Shown piece after piece: positions 9,082-17,978 of a stretch of DNA of 53,564 nt (position 1 is its first letter; each line of letters begins with the position of its first letter). This DNA comes from Gammaproteobacteria bacterium (GTDB lineage: Bacteria > Pseudomonadota > Gammaproteobacteria > Pseudomonadales > Azotimanducaceae): assembly GCA_020832085.1 (NCBI GenBank), contig JAFIFJ010000075.1, forward strand, positions 1 through 53,564. Direction: 5' to 3'. Under the pieces are notes generated by a model. It saw only the letters and a program-made list of their open reading frames with translations. It ran no database searches and was not told the origin of the DNA. The position numbers and the translations under genes are program-made.

Positions 9082-9444
9082 TCAGGGCATCGGCAGCTGA
9101 TCGATGCCGCCGGCGACCCGGCGGGCTTCGCGCTGCAGCTCTTCGATCTCGGCCTTAAGCTCCACGTACTCACGCTGCTTGCGGGCCAGGAAGCGCAGGG
9201 TGACCCGGGTCTTCTCTTCAATGCCCTGGGGCGTGAGGAAGTAGGCGTAGGCGGTCTTGTTACGGCTGTTCCTGAAGTTGCGGGCCTTCACCAGGCCCCG
9301 CTCCACCAGGGCGCGCAGACAGTAGTTGGTCTTGCCCAGGCTGATGCCGAGCTCGGCGGCCAACTCGCGCTGAGAGGCCTCTGGGTTGCGTTCCAGAAGG
9401 CGCAGCAGACGGAGTTGGGATTCGTCGCTGAGAGGTGGCGGCAT
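9082..9444 (-). CDS. EPS-associated MarR family transcriptional regulator
   Basis: 120 aa from ATG 9444 (MPPPLSDESQLRLLRLLE). An upstream in-frame ATG at 9537 would add a low-complexity, unlikely leader. The winged-helix DNA-binding domain runs ASQRELAAELGISLGKTNYC, then LVERGLVKARNF and AYFLTPQGIEEKTR, a pattern I associate with the EPS-associated MarR family that accompanies exopolysaccharide loci. A C-terminal helix (LKAEIEELQREARRVAG) may dimerise. It lies between the mutase operon and a large spacer with two matching inverted repeats. Confidence 0.85.
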   Translation of the reverse strand: MPPPLSDESQLRLLRLLERNPEASQRELAAELGISLGKTNYCLRALVERGLVKARNFRNSRNKTAYAYFLTPQGIEEKTRVTLRFLARKQREYVELKAEIEELQREARRVAGGIDQLPMP

Positions 9445-9842
9445 GGACAGGACCGGTTTGCGCGAACGGGAGCATAGAGGCTTGTGGTGGGTCTGGATTG
9501 TGTTCGGGTGGAGCGGTGGAGGCCGTGGGCGAGCCACTGTGCAGCGGGGCTACCGCTGCAGGCCGGGCAACGAAGGTCGAGGGGTCCGGTGGCCGAATAC
9601 GCTACCGCCCTGCCGTGTTCCCCGCGACGGCATCCGGTGACGTGGCCTGATGGCCGGGGCGCCAGGATGGCGCCTGGGGATGACGGAAGGGTGAAGCAGG
9701 AGAGAGGTCTGGGCGTGCAGACGGGGTCGAAGATTCGCGTTGGCGGCGGCTAGGCCTGCCTAGGCGCTGGACTCGAACGGCTCCCCCAAGCTGATCGCTG
9801 ACATCTGTCCTGAAAGCTTCCCCCACGCCCCCATCGATCTTC

Positions 9843-9857
9843 GTTCAATCCCTGAAC
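9843..9857. promoter_or_regulatory. Inverted repeat, copy 1 (possible operator)
   Basis: GTTCAATCCCTGAAC: GTTCA and TGAAC arms around a five-base spacer. A near-identical copy follows 75 bp downstream. The pair lies about 400-490 bp upstream of the MarR regulator start. Operator function is a guess based on symmetry and duplication. Confidence 0.4.
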
Positions 9858-9917
9858 AGTAGGCTACGCCTCGCGCGCAAGGCCGACAACCATCTGATTA
9901 CATTGAAATGTGACGGG

Positions 9918-9932
9918 GTTCAATCTCTGAAC
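9918..9932. promoter_or_regulatory. Inverted repeat, copy 2 (possible operator)
   Basis: GTTCAATCTCTGAAC differs from copy 1 by one base in the spacer; both arms are perfectly kept. Confidence 0.4.
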
Positions 9933-10104
9933 GGTCCGGTGGGAAGGATCCCGCGGTGGCCGCACCCCTTGGAGGCTATTGGTCATGGACGGCTGGGTCG
10001 GGCTCGATGGGCTGCGCCGCGGCTGGCGCATCGCGGGGCCATGGCGATCGCGGCGTCGTCTGAGGGCCCCGCGATCAGCGGATCCCCGCCCTGCCCGGCT
10101 GCCC

Positions 10105-11559
10105 TCATGTGGGCGTTGCGAGGGTGACCTCCAGTGCCTGGCCGCGGCCCTTGGCAGCCGTTTGGAGTTGGCGCTGTAGGGCCTGTTTGGCCCGCTGTTC
10201 GCCGTGGATGAGGCGGACTTCTCTTGGCATTCGGCGCATGCCGGTGACGAAGCGGACGAGATCGGCCTGATCAGCGTGGGCGGAATAGCCGCTGATGGTG
10301 GTGACCTGGGCGCGGATGCGATGGCTCTCGCCGTCCAGCGTCACCCTGCCCTGCTTCGGGCCGACGCGCTGGATGCGGTGGCCGGGGGTGCCGCGGGCCT
10401 GGTAGCCGACGAAGAGGACGGCGTGGCGGGGGTCGCCGATCATGGCTTTCAGGTAGTTGACGATGCGGCCGCCCGCCGCCATGCCGCTGGCGGCGATGAC
10501 GACGGCCGGGCGGTGGTTGCCGGCTAAGTAGCGGACGGTGCTTTCGTGATCGTCGTGGCTGTCCACCACATAGAGGTTGTCGAAGGACAGCGGGTGGCGG
10601 CCAACGCGCAAGCGGCGGTGGGCTTCGGCGTCCCAGTAGGGTTTGAGTTCGCGGTAGACGTCGGTGAAGCGGGCGGCCAGGGGCGAGTCGACGATGACTT
10701 CGAGGTCGCGCCAGCGCTTGGTGCGGGCGTCATGGATGAGGCCCTCGAGTTCGTAGAGCAGTTCCTGGGTCCGGCCGATGCTGAAGGCCGGGATCATGAC
10801 GGTGCCGCCGTCGGTCAGGGCGTGGTCGATGGCGGCCTTCAGGCGTTGCTTGCGGTGCTGGCGGTCGTCGTGGACGCGATTGCCGTAGGTGCTTTCGAGG
10901 ACGACCACGTCGGCGCGCTGGGGTGGTTTGGGTGCCGGCAGCAAGGGCGCCCAGGGGGCGCCGAGGTCGCCGGAGAAGACGATGCGCTCGGACTTGCTCG
11001 CGGGTTGATCGGCGGACTTCAGATCGAATTCCACGTAGGCGGAACCGAGGATGTGGCCGGCGCGCTGCAGGCGGACGCGGACTTCAGTGTGGCCGGGGGA
11101 CGGCAGCGGCTGCCAGGTGCGGTAGTCCAGCGGGACGATCTGGCTCTTCATCTGTTCCAGGGTCGCCTCGATGAGGCGAGCGTTGCGGGTGAAGCCGACC
11201 CGCAGGGCGTCCTCGATGACCAGGGGCAGCAGACGCGCGGAGGGGATGGAGCAGTAGATTGGGCCGCGAAAGCCGGCGGCCAGCAGGTACGGCAGGCGGC
11301 CGACGTGATCGATGTGGACGTGGGTGACGATGAGGGCCTGGACGTCGTCCAGTGGAAACTCGATCTGGTGGCGCTCGAAGTCGCTGGGACCCTCAATGAG
11401 GTTCCGCGCCGGCCGCTGCGCGTCGCCGCCCGGATCCGGGCCGGCCTCGTCTCCCTGAAACAACCCACAATCCACCAGATAGCTGTGCCCCGCATCCACC
11501 CGCAGCCGATGGCAACTGCCCGTGACGCCCCCCGCCGCCCCATGATGAAGAATCTCCAA
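10105..11559 (-). CDS. Metallo-beta-lactamase/beta-CASP RNA-processing nuclease
   Basis: About 484 aa. The metal-binding motif THVHIDHVGRLPYL lies near residue 80, the beta-CASP region includes LESTYGNRVHDD near 223, and the C-terminal RNA-specificity part has TTISGYSAHADQADLV near 430. These are marks of the CPSF73/YSH1-like exonuclease family acting on RNA. I chose the TTG at 11559 (reading LEILHHGAAGGVTGS) because a GGGAGGG tract lies just upstream. The ATG at 11640 would translate straight through the 19-bp repeat cluster and yield a family-unlike leader. It is probably a single-gene unit, divergent from cysD. Confidence 0.88.
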   Translation of the reverse strand: MEILHHGAAGGVTGSCHRLRVDAGHSYLVDCGLFQGDEAGPDPGGDAQRPARNLIEGPSDFERHQIEFPLDDVQALIVTHVHIDHVGRLPYLLAAGFRGPIYCSIPSARLLPLVIEDALRVGFTRNARLIEATLEQMKSQIVPLDYRTWQPLPSPGHTEVRVRLQRAGHILGSAYVEFDLKSADQPASKSERIVFSGDLGAPWAPLLPAPKPPQRADVVVLESTYGNRVHDDRQHRKQRLKAAIDHALTDGGTVMIPAFSIGRTQELLYELEGLIHDARTKRWRDLEVIVDSPLAARFTDVYRELKPYWDAEAHRRLRVGRHPLSFDNLYVVDSHDDHESTVRYLAGNHRPAVVIAASGMAAGGRIVNYLKAMIGDPRHAVLFVGYQARGTPGHRIQRVGPKQGRVTLDGESHRIRAQVTTISGYSAHADQADLVRFVTGMRRMPREVRLIHGEQRAKQALQRQLQTAAKGRGQALEVTLATPT

Positions 11560-11581
11560 GCCCCACCCTCCCCACCCACAA

Positions 11582-11707
11582 ACCCAAATAGTGGACATCC
11601 ACAAAAGTATTGGACACCCAACTAAGTATTGGACAGCCATGAAAGTTGCTGGATGTCCCGTGATTATTGGACAGCCACGAAAGTTTGTGGATGTCCACTA
11701 TTTGGGT
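11582..11707. repeat. 19-bp mosaic repeat, cluster A, with 24-bp terminal inverted repeats
   Basis: Six cores: TGGACATCCA at 11592, variants at 11611 (TGGACACCCA) and 11630 (TGGACAGCCA), inverted TGGATGTCCC at 11650, TGGACAGCCA at 11668 and inverted TGGATGTCCA at 11688. The first three are exactly 19 nt apart. The two ends, 11582-11605 and 11684-11707, are perfect 24-bp inverted copies starting ACCCAAATAG. The cluster lies between the divergent starts of the nuclease gene and cysD. Confidence 0.93.
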
Positions 11708-11844
11708 GGGGGATCGCGGATCGTCGGGTGTAATCTGGGTCGGCCAGGCCAGACCGGCGACGGCGGCGTGCCTCGCCACACCGATGCCGGTAGGATGCTT
11801 CGCGGCGGGCGCGCGGCACCGCCGGCAGCCGGAGCATCTCAGGA

Positions 11845-12756
11845 ATGATCGACAGCGAACAGCTCACCCACCTCGAGCGCCTCGAAGACGAGAGCATTCA
11901 CATCATGCGCGAGGTGGTGGCCGAGACCGCACACCCGGTGATGCTCTACTCCATCGGCAAGGACAGCGCGGTGATGCTGCACCTGGCCATGAAGGCGTTC
12001 TATCCGGCCAAGCCGCCCTTCCCGCTGCTGCATGTCGATACGCTGTGGAAGTTCAAGGAGATGTACGCCTTTCGCGACCGCATGGCGGCGGATCTCGGAC
12101 TCGACCTCATCGTCTATACCAACCAGGAAGGCGTGCAGCGCGGCATCAACCCCTTCAGCCACGGCTCGGCCATTCACACCGACATCATGAAGACCGAGGC
12201 ACTGAAGCAGGCGCTGGACCACTACAGGTTCGATGCAGCCTTCGGCGGCGCCCGGCGCGACGAGGAGAAGTCCCGGGCCAAAGAGCGCATTTTCTCCTTC
12301 CGCAGCGCACAGCATCGCTGGGACCCGAAGAATCAGCGCCCGGAGCTGTGGCGGCTGTACAACGCCCACAAGCATCGAGGCGAGTCGATCCGGGTGTTTC
12401 CCCTGTCGAACTGGACCGAGCTCGACATCTGGCAGTACATCTACTTGAAGCAGATTCCCATCGTGCCGCTGTACTTCGCCGCCGACCGCCCCGTCGTGGA
12501 GCGCGACGGAACGCTGATCATGGTGGACGACGAGCGCATGCCCCTGGCGCCCGGGGAGACCCCGGTGATGCGCAAGGTGCGATTCAGGACCTTGGGCTGC
12601 TACCCGCTTACCGGTGCGGTGGAGTCGGAGGCGGACAGCCTCACCGGTATCATCCAGGAGATGCTGCTGGCGCGGACCTCCGAACGTCAGGGCCGGGTCA
12701 TCGACCATGACGCGGCGGCCTCCATGGAGAAAAAGAAGCAGGAGGGCTACTTCTGA
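11845..12756 (+). CDS. cysD: Sulfate adenylyltransferase subunit 2
   Basis: 303-aa catalytic subunit of ATP sulfurylase, which activates sulfate to adenosine 5'-phosphosulfate. [20 protein letters not shown] is the family start, and the PP-loop ATP-binding motif reads [13 protein letters not shown] near residue 36. [20 protein letters not shown] and the C-terminal [10 protein letters not shown] are CysD hallmarks. A GGAG lies about nine bases before the ATG. Its stop overlaps the next start by one base (TGATG), so translation of the two subunits is coupled. It may supply sulfate assimilation or sulfated surface sugars; no sulfotransferase is visible in the window. Confidence 0.97.
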   Translation: MIDSEQLTHLERLEDESIHIMREVVAETAHPVMLYSIGKDSAVMLHLAMKAFYPAKPPFPLLHVDTLWKFKEMYAFRDRMAADLGLDLIVYTNQEGVQRGINPFSHGSAIHTDIMKTEALKQALDHYRFDAAFGGARRDEEKSRAKERIFSFRSAQHRWDPKNQRPELWRLYNAHKHRGESIRVFPLSNWTELDIWQYIYLKQIPIVPLYFAADRPVVERDGTLIMVDDERMPLAPGETPVMRKVRFRTLGCYPLTGAVESEADSLTGIIQEMLLARTSERQGRVIDHDAAASMEKKKQEGYF

Positions 12757-14663
12757 TGTCCCACTCCGAAGATGGGCAGATTGCCGCGGACATCGATGGC
12801 TACCTGAAGCAGCATCAGCACAAGGAGCTGCTGCGCTTCATCACCTGCGGCAGCGTGGATGACGGCAAGAGCACGCTGATCGGCCGGCTGCTGTTCGATT
12901 CCAAGCTGCTGTTCGAGGATCAGCTGGCCGCCATCGAGAAGGACTCGCGCAAGTGGGGCACCCAGCCCAGCGGGATGGACCTGGCGCTGCTGGTGGACGG
13001 CCTCGCGGCGGAGCGGGAACAGGGCATCACCATCGACGTGGCGTATCGCTATTTCGCCACCGACAAGCGCAAGTTCATCGTCGCCGATACGCCCGGCCAC
13101 GAGCAGTACACCCGCAATATGGTCACCGGAGCGTCGACGGCGGACGCAGCCGTGCTGCTGGTGGATGCACGGCAAGGGGTGCTGACCCAGACTCGACGCC
13201 ACAGCTACCTGGCGCACTTGCTGGGCATCCAGCACTTGGTCCTGGCCATCAACAAGATGGATCTGATGGGACACGATGAGGCCGTGTTCGATGCCATCGT
13301 CGCGGATTACCAGGACTTTGCGGACATGATCGGAATCGAGGCGTTCACGCCGATTCCGGTGTCCGCCCTGCTCGGCGACAACGTCATCATGCCGAGCTCG
13401 AACATGCCCTGGTATACCGGCCCCACCCTGCTGGAGCTGTTGGAGACGGTGGAAGTTGATGCGCTGCGGCAGCAGCGTGGTCCGTTCCGACTGCCGGTGC
13501 AGTGGGTGAATCGGCCGAATCTCAACTTCCGTGGCTTCGCCGGGAGCATTGCATCCGGCGTGGTTGAGCCCGGCGATGCGGTGCGGGTGCTCCCCTCCGG
13601 CAAGACCAGTACGGTGGAGCGGATCGTCACCGACGAGGGCGATCTGCCGCGGGCACGGGCCGGACAATCCGTCACGCTGACGCTGACTGACGAAATCGAT
13701 GTGTCGCGCGGAGCGGTGATCGCCAAGGCCGATGAACCGCCGGAGGTCGCGGATCAATTCGAGGCGCACATCGTCTGGATGCAGGATGAGCCGCTGTTTC
13801 CCGGGCGCAATTACCTGTTCAAGTCCGGGACCAACACGGTGACCGGGACGGTGACGACGATCAAGTATCTGGTCAACGTCAACAGCCAGGAGCATCTGGC
13901 CGCGGAGCAGCTCGAACTCAACGGCATCGCCGTGTGCAACATCGGCCTCGACCGGCCCATTCCCTTCGAGCCCTACGCGGTGAACCGGGAACTCGGGAGT
14001 TTCATCCTCATCGACCGGCTCAGTCACCAGACAGCCGGCGCGGGGATGCTGAACTTCGCGCTGCGGCGATCCCACAACATCCACCAGCAGGCGGTGGATG
14101 TGGACAAGGCGGCGCGCATGGCGCTGAACCGGCACCGGCCGGGGGTGGTGTGGTTCACCGGACTGTCCGGGGCCGGGAAGTCGACGGTGGCCAATCTGGT
14201 GGAGAAGCGGCTGCATGCGCTTGGGGTGCACACCTACCTGCTCGATGGCGACAACGTCCGCCACGGGCTGAATCGCGACCTCGGTTTCACCGAAACCGAC
14301 CGGGTGGAGAACATCCGCCGGGTAGCCGAGGTGGGCAAGCTGATGGTGGACGCGGGGCTGATCGTCCTGACGGCCTTCATTTCGCCGTTCCGATCCGAGC
14401 GGCAGCTCGCGAGAGAGCTGCTCGAGCCAGGCGAATTCGTGGAGGTGTACGTCAACACACCTCTGGCCACCGCCGAGGCGCGGGATCCCAAGGGGCTCTA
14501 CAAGAAGGCGCGGGCCGGGGAACTGAAGAACTTCACCGGCATCGATTCGCCCTATGAACCCCCTGAGTTCGCCGAAATCGAGGTCAACACCGGCGAACTC
14601 AGCGCCGAGGAAGCCGCCGAACAGGTCCTCGCCACCCTCCGCCGCATGGGCATGATCCGCTAA
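12756..14663 (+). CDS. cysNC: Bifunctional sulfate adenylyltransferase subunit 1 / adenylylsulfate kinase
   Basis: 635 aa. The N-terminal two thirds is the GTPase subunit Cys[20 protein letters not shown] (G1), [16 protein letters not shown] (G2), [12 protein letters not shown] (G3) and [11 protein letters not shown] (G4), followed by two EF-Tu-like beta barrels. From about residue 455 it continues as the APS kinase CysC, with P-loop [16 protein letters not shown] near 468 and [15 protein letters not shown], making PAPS. The fusion is common in proteobacteria. It follows cysD with a one-base overlap. A hairpin-forming repeat (cluster B) begins within ten bases of the stop. Confidence 0.97.
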   Translation: MSHSEDGQIAADIDGYLKQHQHKELLRFITCGSVDDGKSTLIGRLLFDSKLLFEDQLAAIEKDSRKWGTQPSGMDLALLVDGLAAEREQGITIDVAYRYFATDKRKFIVADTPGHEQYTRNMVTGASTADAAVLLVDARQGVLTQTRRHSYLAHLLGIQHLVLAINKMDLMGHDEAVFDAIVADYQDFADMIGIEAFTPIPVSALLGDNVIMPSSNMPWYTGPTLLELLETVEVDALRQQRGPFRLPVQWVNRPNLNFRGFAGSIASGVVEPGDAVRVLPSGKTSTVERIVTDEGDLPRARAGQSVTLTLTDEIDVSRGAVIAKADEPPEVADQFEAHIVWMQDEPLFPGRNYLFKSGTNTVTGTVTTIKYLVNVNSQEHLAAEQLELNGIAVCNIGLDRPIPFEPYAVNRELGSFILIDRLSHQTAGAGMLNFALRRSHNIHQQAVDVDKAARMALNRHRPGVVWFTGLSGAGKSTVANLVEKRLHALGVHTYLLDGDNVRHGLNRDLGFTETDRVENIRRVAEVGKLMVDAGLIVLTAFISPFRSERQLARELLEPGEFVEVYVNTPLATAEARDPKGLYKKARAGELKNFTGIDSPYEPPEFAEIEVNTGELSAEEAAEQVLATLRRMGMIR

Positions 14664-14749
14664 CCCCAATAGTGGACACCCACAAAAGTATTGGACATCC
14701 AGGAAAGTTTTTGGGTGTCCAATACTTTTGTGGATGTCCAGTCTTTGGA
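14664..14749. repeat. 19-bp mosaic repeat, cluster B, forming one long hairpin
   Basis: Cores TGGACACCCA (14673) and TGGACATCCA (14692) on the left, then TGGGTGTCCA (14712) and TGGATGTCCA (14731) on the right. Arms 14671-14701 and 14712-14742 are inverted copies matching at 28 of 31 bases around a 10-nt loop. The ends carry the tag CCCCAATAG and its inverted form CTTTGG. The cluster sits between the convergent stops of cysNC and the epimerase gene. Confidence 0.93.
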
Positions 14750-14751
14750 GG

Positions 14752-15759
14752 TCAGTCCGGGTAGTAGTTGCGGTACCAGGCGACAAAGCGTTCGACGCCC
14801 TCCTCCACTTCGATCTGGGGGGTGTAGCCGACGGCGTCGAAGAGTTCGGAGACGTCGGCTTCGGTGTCCGGGACATCGCCTGGCTGCAGGGGCAGCATCT
14901 GCATTTCGGCCTTCCGGTTCAGGCAACGCTCGAGGACTTCGATGTAGCGCAGCAGCGGTACGCGGGCCTGGCTGCCGATGTTGAACAGGCGGTAGGGGGC
15001 GCTGCTGGTGGCCGGGTCCGGGTGGCCGCTGTCCCAATCGGGATTGGGGGCGGCCGGGGCATCGAGGCTGCGAACCACGCCCTCGGCGATATCGTCGATG
15101 TAGGTGAAGCTGCGGCTGTGCTGGCCGTGGTTGAAGACCTTGATAGGCTCGCCGGCGAGGATGGACTTGGTGAACAGGAACAGCGCCATGTCCGGCCGGC
15201 CCCAGGGGCCGTAGACGGTGAAGAAGCGCAGCCCGGTGTTGGGAATCCCGTACAAGTGGGCATAACTGTGGGCCATCATCTCGTTGGCCTTCTTGCTGGC
15301 CGCATACAGGGTCAGCGGATGCTCGGTGGAATGGTGCTCGGAGAACGGCATCAACGTGTTGGCGCCATAGACGGAGCTGGTGGAGGCAAACACCAGATGC
15401 TCGACGTCGTGATGGCGGCAGCCCTCGACGATGTGCAGGAAGCCGGTGACGTTGCTGCTGATGTAGACGTGAGGATTCTCGGCCGCATAGCGCACGCCGG
15501 CCTGGGCGGCGAGATGGACCACGCGCTTGGGGCGATGGGTCGCAAAAAGTGCCTGCATGGCGTCGCGATCGGCCAGGTCGGCCTGAACGTGGGTGTAGCC
15601 TTTAAGCCCTGTGAGCTTGGCCAGCCGGGCGCGCTTGAGGGTGACGTCGTAGTAGTCGTTGAGGTTGTCGAGGCCGACGACCTCGTCGCCGCGGGCCAGC
15701 AGCCGCTGGGCAACGTGACTGCCGATGAATCCGGCGGTTCCGGTGACGAGGACCTTCAT
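14752..15759 (-). CDS. Nucleotide-sugar epimerase, UDP-glucuronate 4-epimerase type
   Basis: 335-aa short-chain dehydrogenase/reductase-type epimerase. I start at ATG 15759 (MKVLVTGTAGFIGSHVAQ) because AGGAG lies five bases upstream; the longer open frame has no comparable site. The NAD-binding TGTAGFIGSH is at 6-15 and the catalytic Tyr-x3-Lys at YAASKKANE near 152-156. LRFFTVYGPWGRPDMALFLF is typical of the LspL/CapI group that converts UDP-GlcA to UDP-GalA. That fits with the UDP-glucose dehydrogenase at 22751, which would make its substrate. Precise specificity is inferred. Confidence 0.9.
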   Translation of the reverse strand: MKVLVTGTAGFIGSHVAQRLLARGDEVVGLDNLNDYYDVTLKRARLAKLTGLKGYTHVQADLADRDAMQALFATHRPKRVVHLAAQAGVRYAAENPHVYISSNVTGFLHIVEGCRHHDVEHLVFASTSSVYGANTLMPFSEHHSTEHPLTLYAASKKANEMMAHSYAHLYGIPNTGLRFFTVYGPWGRPDMALFLFTKSILAGEPIKVFNHGQHSRSFTYIDDIAEGVVRSLDAPAAPNPDWDSGHPDPATSSAPYRLFNIGSQARVPLLRYIEVLERCLNRKAEMQMLPLQPGDVPDTEADVSELFDAVGYTPQIEVEEGVERFVAWYRNYYPD

Positions 15760-15845
15760 GATGACTCCTACGGAGCTGTGGCTCGAGCGCCCCCACGGGC
15801 GTGCGCAGGATACCGGGAACGGCAGCGTTTGTCGGCGCCCGCCCC

Positions 15846-15923
15846 GTGGGAGCGGCTTCAGCCGCGAATGTGACATTCGGGGTCAACGACCTGCGGGGAG
15901 TTCGCGGATAAATCCCCTCCCAC
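15846..15923. repeat. REP doublet
   Basis: Begins GTGGGAGCGGCTTCAGCCGC and ends AATCCCCTCCCAC, an inverted pair of REP sequences about 40 bp apart. Each head carries the GTGG tetranucleotide next to a GC-rich palindrome, the general architecture recognised by RAYT enzymes. It lies between the divergent epimerase and micro-ORF starts. Confidence 0.8.
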
Positions 15924-16026
15924 AGGGCTCATCGCTGAGAATGGCGGGATCTGGACTCGCAAACTCCCCCCTACGGAGGATGCGCGTTAAAATACCGAAG
16001 ATCGGGCCGCCAGTGGAGGAAATGCG

Positions 16027-16173
16027 GTGGGGCGTCGGCTAGTCTCCGTTCTTGTTTGCCTCGGGGTGTGCGCCACGCTGCTGCCGGCCACTGCCGCGGG
16101 CGGGCTCTTTGCCACTGGATGCGGCTGCCGCGAGTTTCCTGGACTCGGAGTCAACCTGACCGCCTGTCATTGA
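16027..16173 (+). CDS. Possible 48-aa secreted cysteine-containing peptide
   Basis: GTG at 16027 follows a perfect GGAGGA (16015-16020) at six bases. The frame reads VGRRLVSVLVCLGVCATLLP, then ATAAGGLFATGCGCREFPGL and GVNLTACH to TGA at 16171-16173. Residues 1-24 look like a classical signal peptide with an A-T-A-A cleavage site, leaving about 24 residues with three cysteines. The stop overlaps the ATG of the next gene (TGATG), which argues for real, coupled translation. No family is known to me. It could also be a leader peptide that only sets downstream translation. Confidence 0.55.
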   Translation: MGRRLVSVLVCLGVCATLLPATAAGGLFATGCGCREFPGLGVNLTACH

Positions 16174-17978
16174 TGGACAAATCGCCCATGTCGACCAGCC
16201 TGCGTTGCGGCCCAGGAGTGCCAACGCCCAGGCTACGCCGTGCCTGCGGACTGCTCCTCCTGCTGATGGCATGGCCCAAGCTGATTGCGGGCAGCGAGGT
16301 CGGCCAGGGCGTCGGCGCAGACTGGCAGCAGGTCCCCGAGGACGCCGCCGTGGTCATTCTCTTTCGCGAGACCGACCGCCACCGCGGTCGCCTCGACTTC
16401 TGGTACTGGGGACTGTCCGGGCAAGGCATCGCCTGGACCGGTGGTCACATGGAGACGCTGATCCCCATGCCCAACATGGCCGAGGCGCCAGCACCGCTGA
16501 CGGCGGCCCGAGCCACCCGGCTGATTTTGTGGCCCGGGCGTTACCGAACGTCCATGACCAGGCAGCTTCAGACCCACGAAGAGAAGCTGACCCTGAACGC
16601 CGGTGACCTGCTGATTCTGCAGCTCGACGCCGACAGACGGACGCCCTTCGCCCGCGCCGTGAGCCCCGAGGCGTTCGCCACTCATCTGTCCCGTCGGGGC
16701 GGGATCGGCTGGCGCAGCGTCGACCGGAGGGCCTACCAGACTTCCTATCTGATGGAGCAGCATTTCGATGCCTTGGAGATCACGCCGGACATCGACGGTT
16801 TCTGCCGGGACGGCGTGCGGACGCTGCGCTGGCACAATGCGCAGTTCGAAGCGGAACTCGTGGACTGCGGCTGGCGTGATGGGCAGCTGCGCTTCGATGA
16901 CGGCACCACGGTAGCGCTGTCGCTGCCGGATCTGAGCGCTCGCAGCATCGTCGTGGCTCATCCACTGGACGACGGCAACACACAATTCCACACCTTCCAT
17001 GCCGGCAGCGCTGCAGGAACTCCCGGTGCAGTCGTCGGCGGGCTCGGCGCGCAGGACCATGGCCCAGGACAGCCCTGGCCCGAGCCGCCTCCACCCGCCT
17101 GGCGGCAATGGTTTCCATCGGAGTCAGGCCTGTTGCGCGCCATCGACGGGCAGCCGGTGGCCGGTCTCGATGAGACGCAGCTCGATCCTCTGCTCCGCGG
17201 CGCACCGGGCAGCCGAGTGCGAATCACCGTTCAAAGCCACCTCCCCGATGCAGGGGGGCGCAGCTTCGAGTTTGAACTGGCCCGCAACCTGAGGGCCGTC
17301 GACGTGTGGCCCTATCGGTTGCTGTTACCCCAGCAGACCAAGGGTCGGATCACGCGGCCGAACGGCAGCCGTTATGCAGGCGGCGTTCAATTGCTGAGGG
17401 CCAAGGATGGCCACCTGCCTGTGCCCCGGCCCGATGGTTCTGGGCGCAAGATGCTGGCTGACGGCAGTGGCTACGAGGGCCGATTCAGGAACGGTGGCGC
17501 CGAGGGGCTGCTGTGGTGCATCGAGCTGGACGACGAGGGCCCCTGCGAATTCGCGGGTGGTTGGCGCCTGAGCGAGACCGGCGCCGTCCTGCGGACGCCT
17601 GAAGAGATCCTGGCCTCCCAGCCCGGGTTCGGTCGCGACATGACCATCGACCTGCTGCGCCGCCAGCACATCGAGGCGCTGCTGGATGAGCGCTGGACCG
17701 ACTTTCTTCAACTTGATGCCGATCTCACGGTACTCGGAGCGGACACCGGCGTCGAGGCGCTGTTCTACGTCGCCCGGGCGCTGGCCGCCACCGGCCGTCC
17801 GGAGATCGCTTTGCAGCGCGCCATGGCCTACCTGAATCTGGCCGGCGCCGAGGGGGCCGCCTATGGTGAAGCCCTGTCCCTGGTGAGCCAACTGCGCCCC
17901 CAGGCCGAGCAGGCCCGCACCACCCGCGAAGCCGCCCTGGCCGAGCTGCACCAACTGCGCGGCACCCTGCCCAAATAG
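16173..17978 (+). CDS. Large exported protein with PDZ-like and MORN-type segments
   Basis: 601 aa from ATG 16173, chosen for its one-base overlap with the upstream micro-ORF (ATG 16188 is the alternative). A basic region then LLLLLMAWPKLIAG forms a signal peptide ending near residue 45. The middle is beta-rich and unfamiliar. A PDZ-like stretch (LLRAIDGQPVAGLDETQL, about 313-354) follows, then two MORN-like motifs, RPNGSRYAGGVQL near 390 and LADGSGYEGRFRNGGAEG near 428. The C-terminus is helical, TPR-like. The stop codon TAG is supplied by the first bases of repeat cluster C. Function unknown; probably periplasmic. Confidence 0.8.
   Translation: MDKSPMSTSLRCGPGVPTPRLRRACGLLLLLMAWPKLIAGSEVGQGVGADWQQVPEDAAVVILFRETDRHRGRLDFWYWGLSGQGIAWTGGHMETLIPMPNMAEAPAPLTAARATRLILWPGRYRTSMTRQLQTHEEKLTLNAGDLLILQLDADRRTPFARAVSPEAFATHLSRRGGIGWRSVDRRAYQTSYLMEQHFDALEITPDIDGFCRDGVRTLRWHNAQFEAELVDCGWRDGQLRFDDGTTVALSLPDLSARSIVVAHPLDDGNTQFHTFHAGSAAGTPGAVVGGLGAQDHGPGQPWPEPPPPAWRQWFPSESGLLRAIDGQPVAGLDETQLDPLLRGAPGSRVRITVQSHLPDAGGRSFEFELARNLRAVDVWPYRLLLPQQTKGRITRPNGSRYAGGVQLLRAKDGHLPVPRPDGSGRKMLADGSGYEGRFRNGGAEGLLWCIELDDEGPCEFAGGWRLSETGAVLRTPEEILASQPGFGRDMTIDLLRRQHIEALLDERWTDFLQLDADLTVLGADTGVEALFYVARALAATGRPEIALQRAMAYLNLAGAEGAAYGEALSLVSQLRPQAEQARTTREAALAELHQLRGTLPK

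Larger units (their letters stand above)
9445..10104. other. 660-bp spacer without a supported gene
   Basis: Short frames exist on both strands, but none has family resemblance or a ribosome-binding site. Features seen are the paired inverted repeats at 9843 and 9918 and a GC-rich imperfect palindrome near 9656-9680 (GGGGCGCCAGGATGGCGCC). Confidence 0.5.

Noticed and set aside
7069..9477. Long plus-strand open frame of about 800 codons over the mutase gene
   Set aside because: It is an antisense shadow of high-GC coding sequence; the minus strand carries all recognisable domains. The same applies to the long plus-strand frames over pheT (24471-26870) and uvrB (29860-31860).
11582..11707. Insertion sequence defined by the 24-bp inverted ends
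   Set aside because: The element is only 126 bp with no transposase and no clear target-site duplication; at most it is a non-autonomous element.
16056..16172. Longer N-terminus for the MORN/PDZ-like protein
   Set aside because: The extra 39 residues precede a good signal peptide, and the ATG at 16173 is coupled to the micro-ORF stop.
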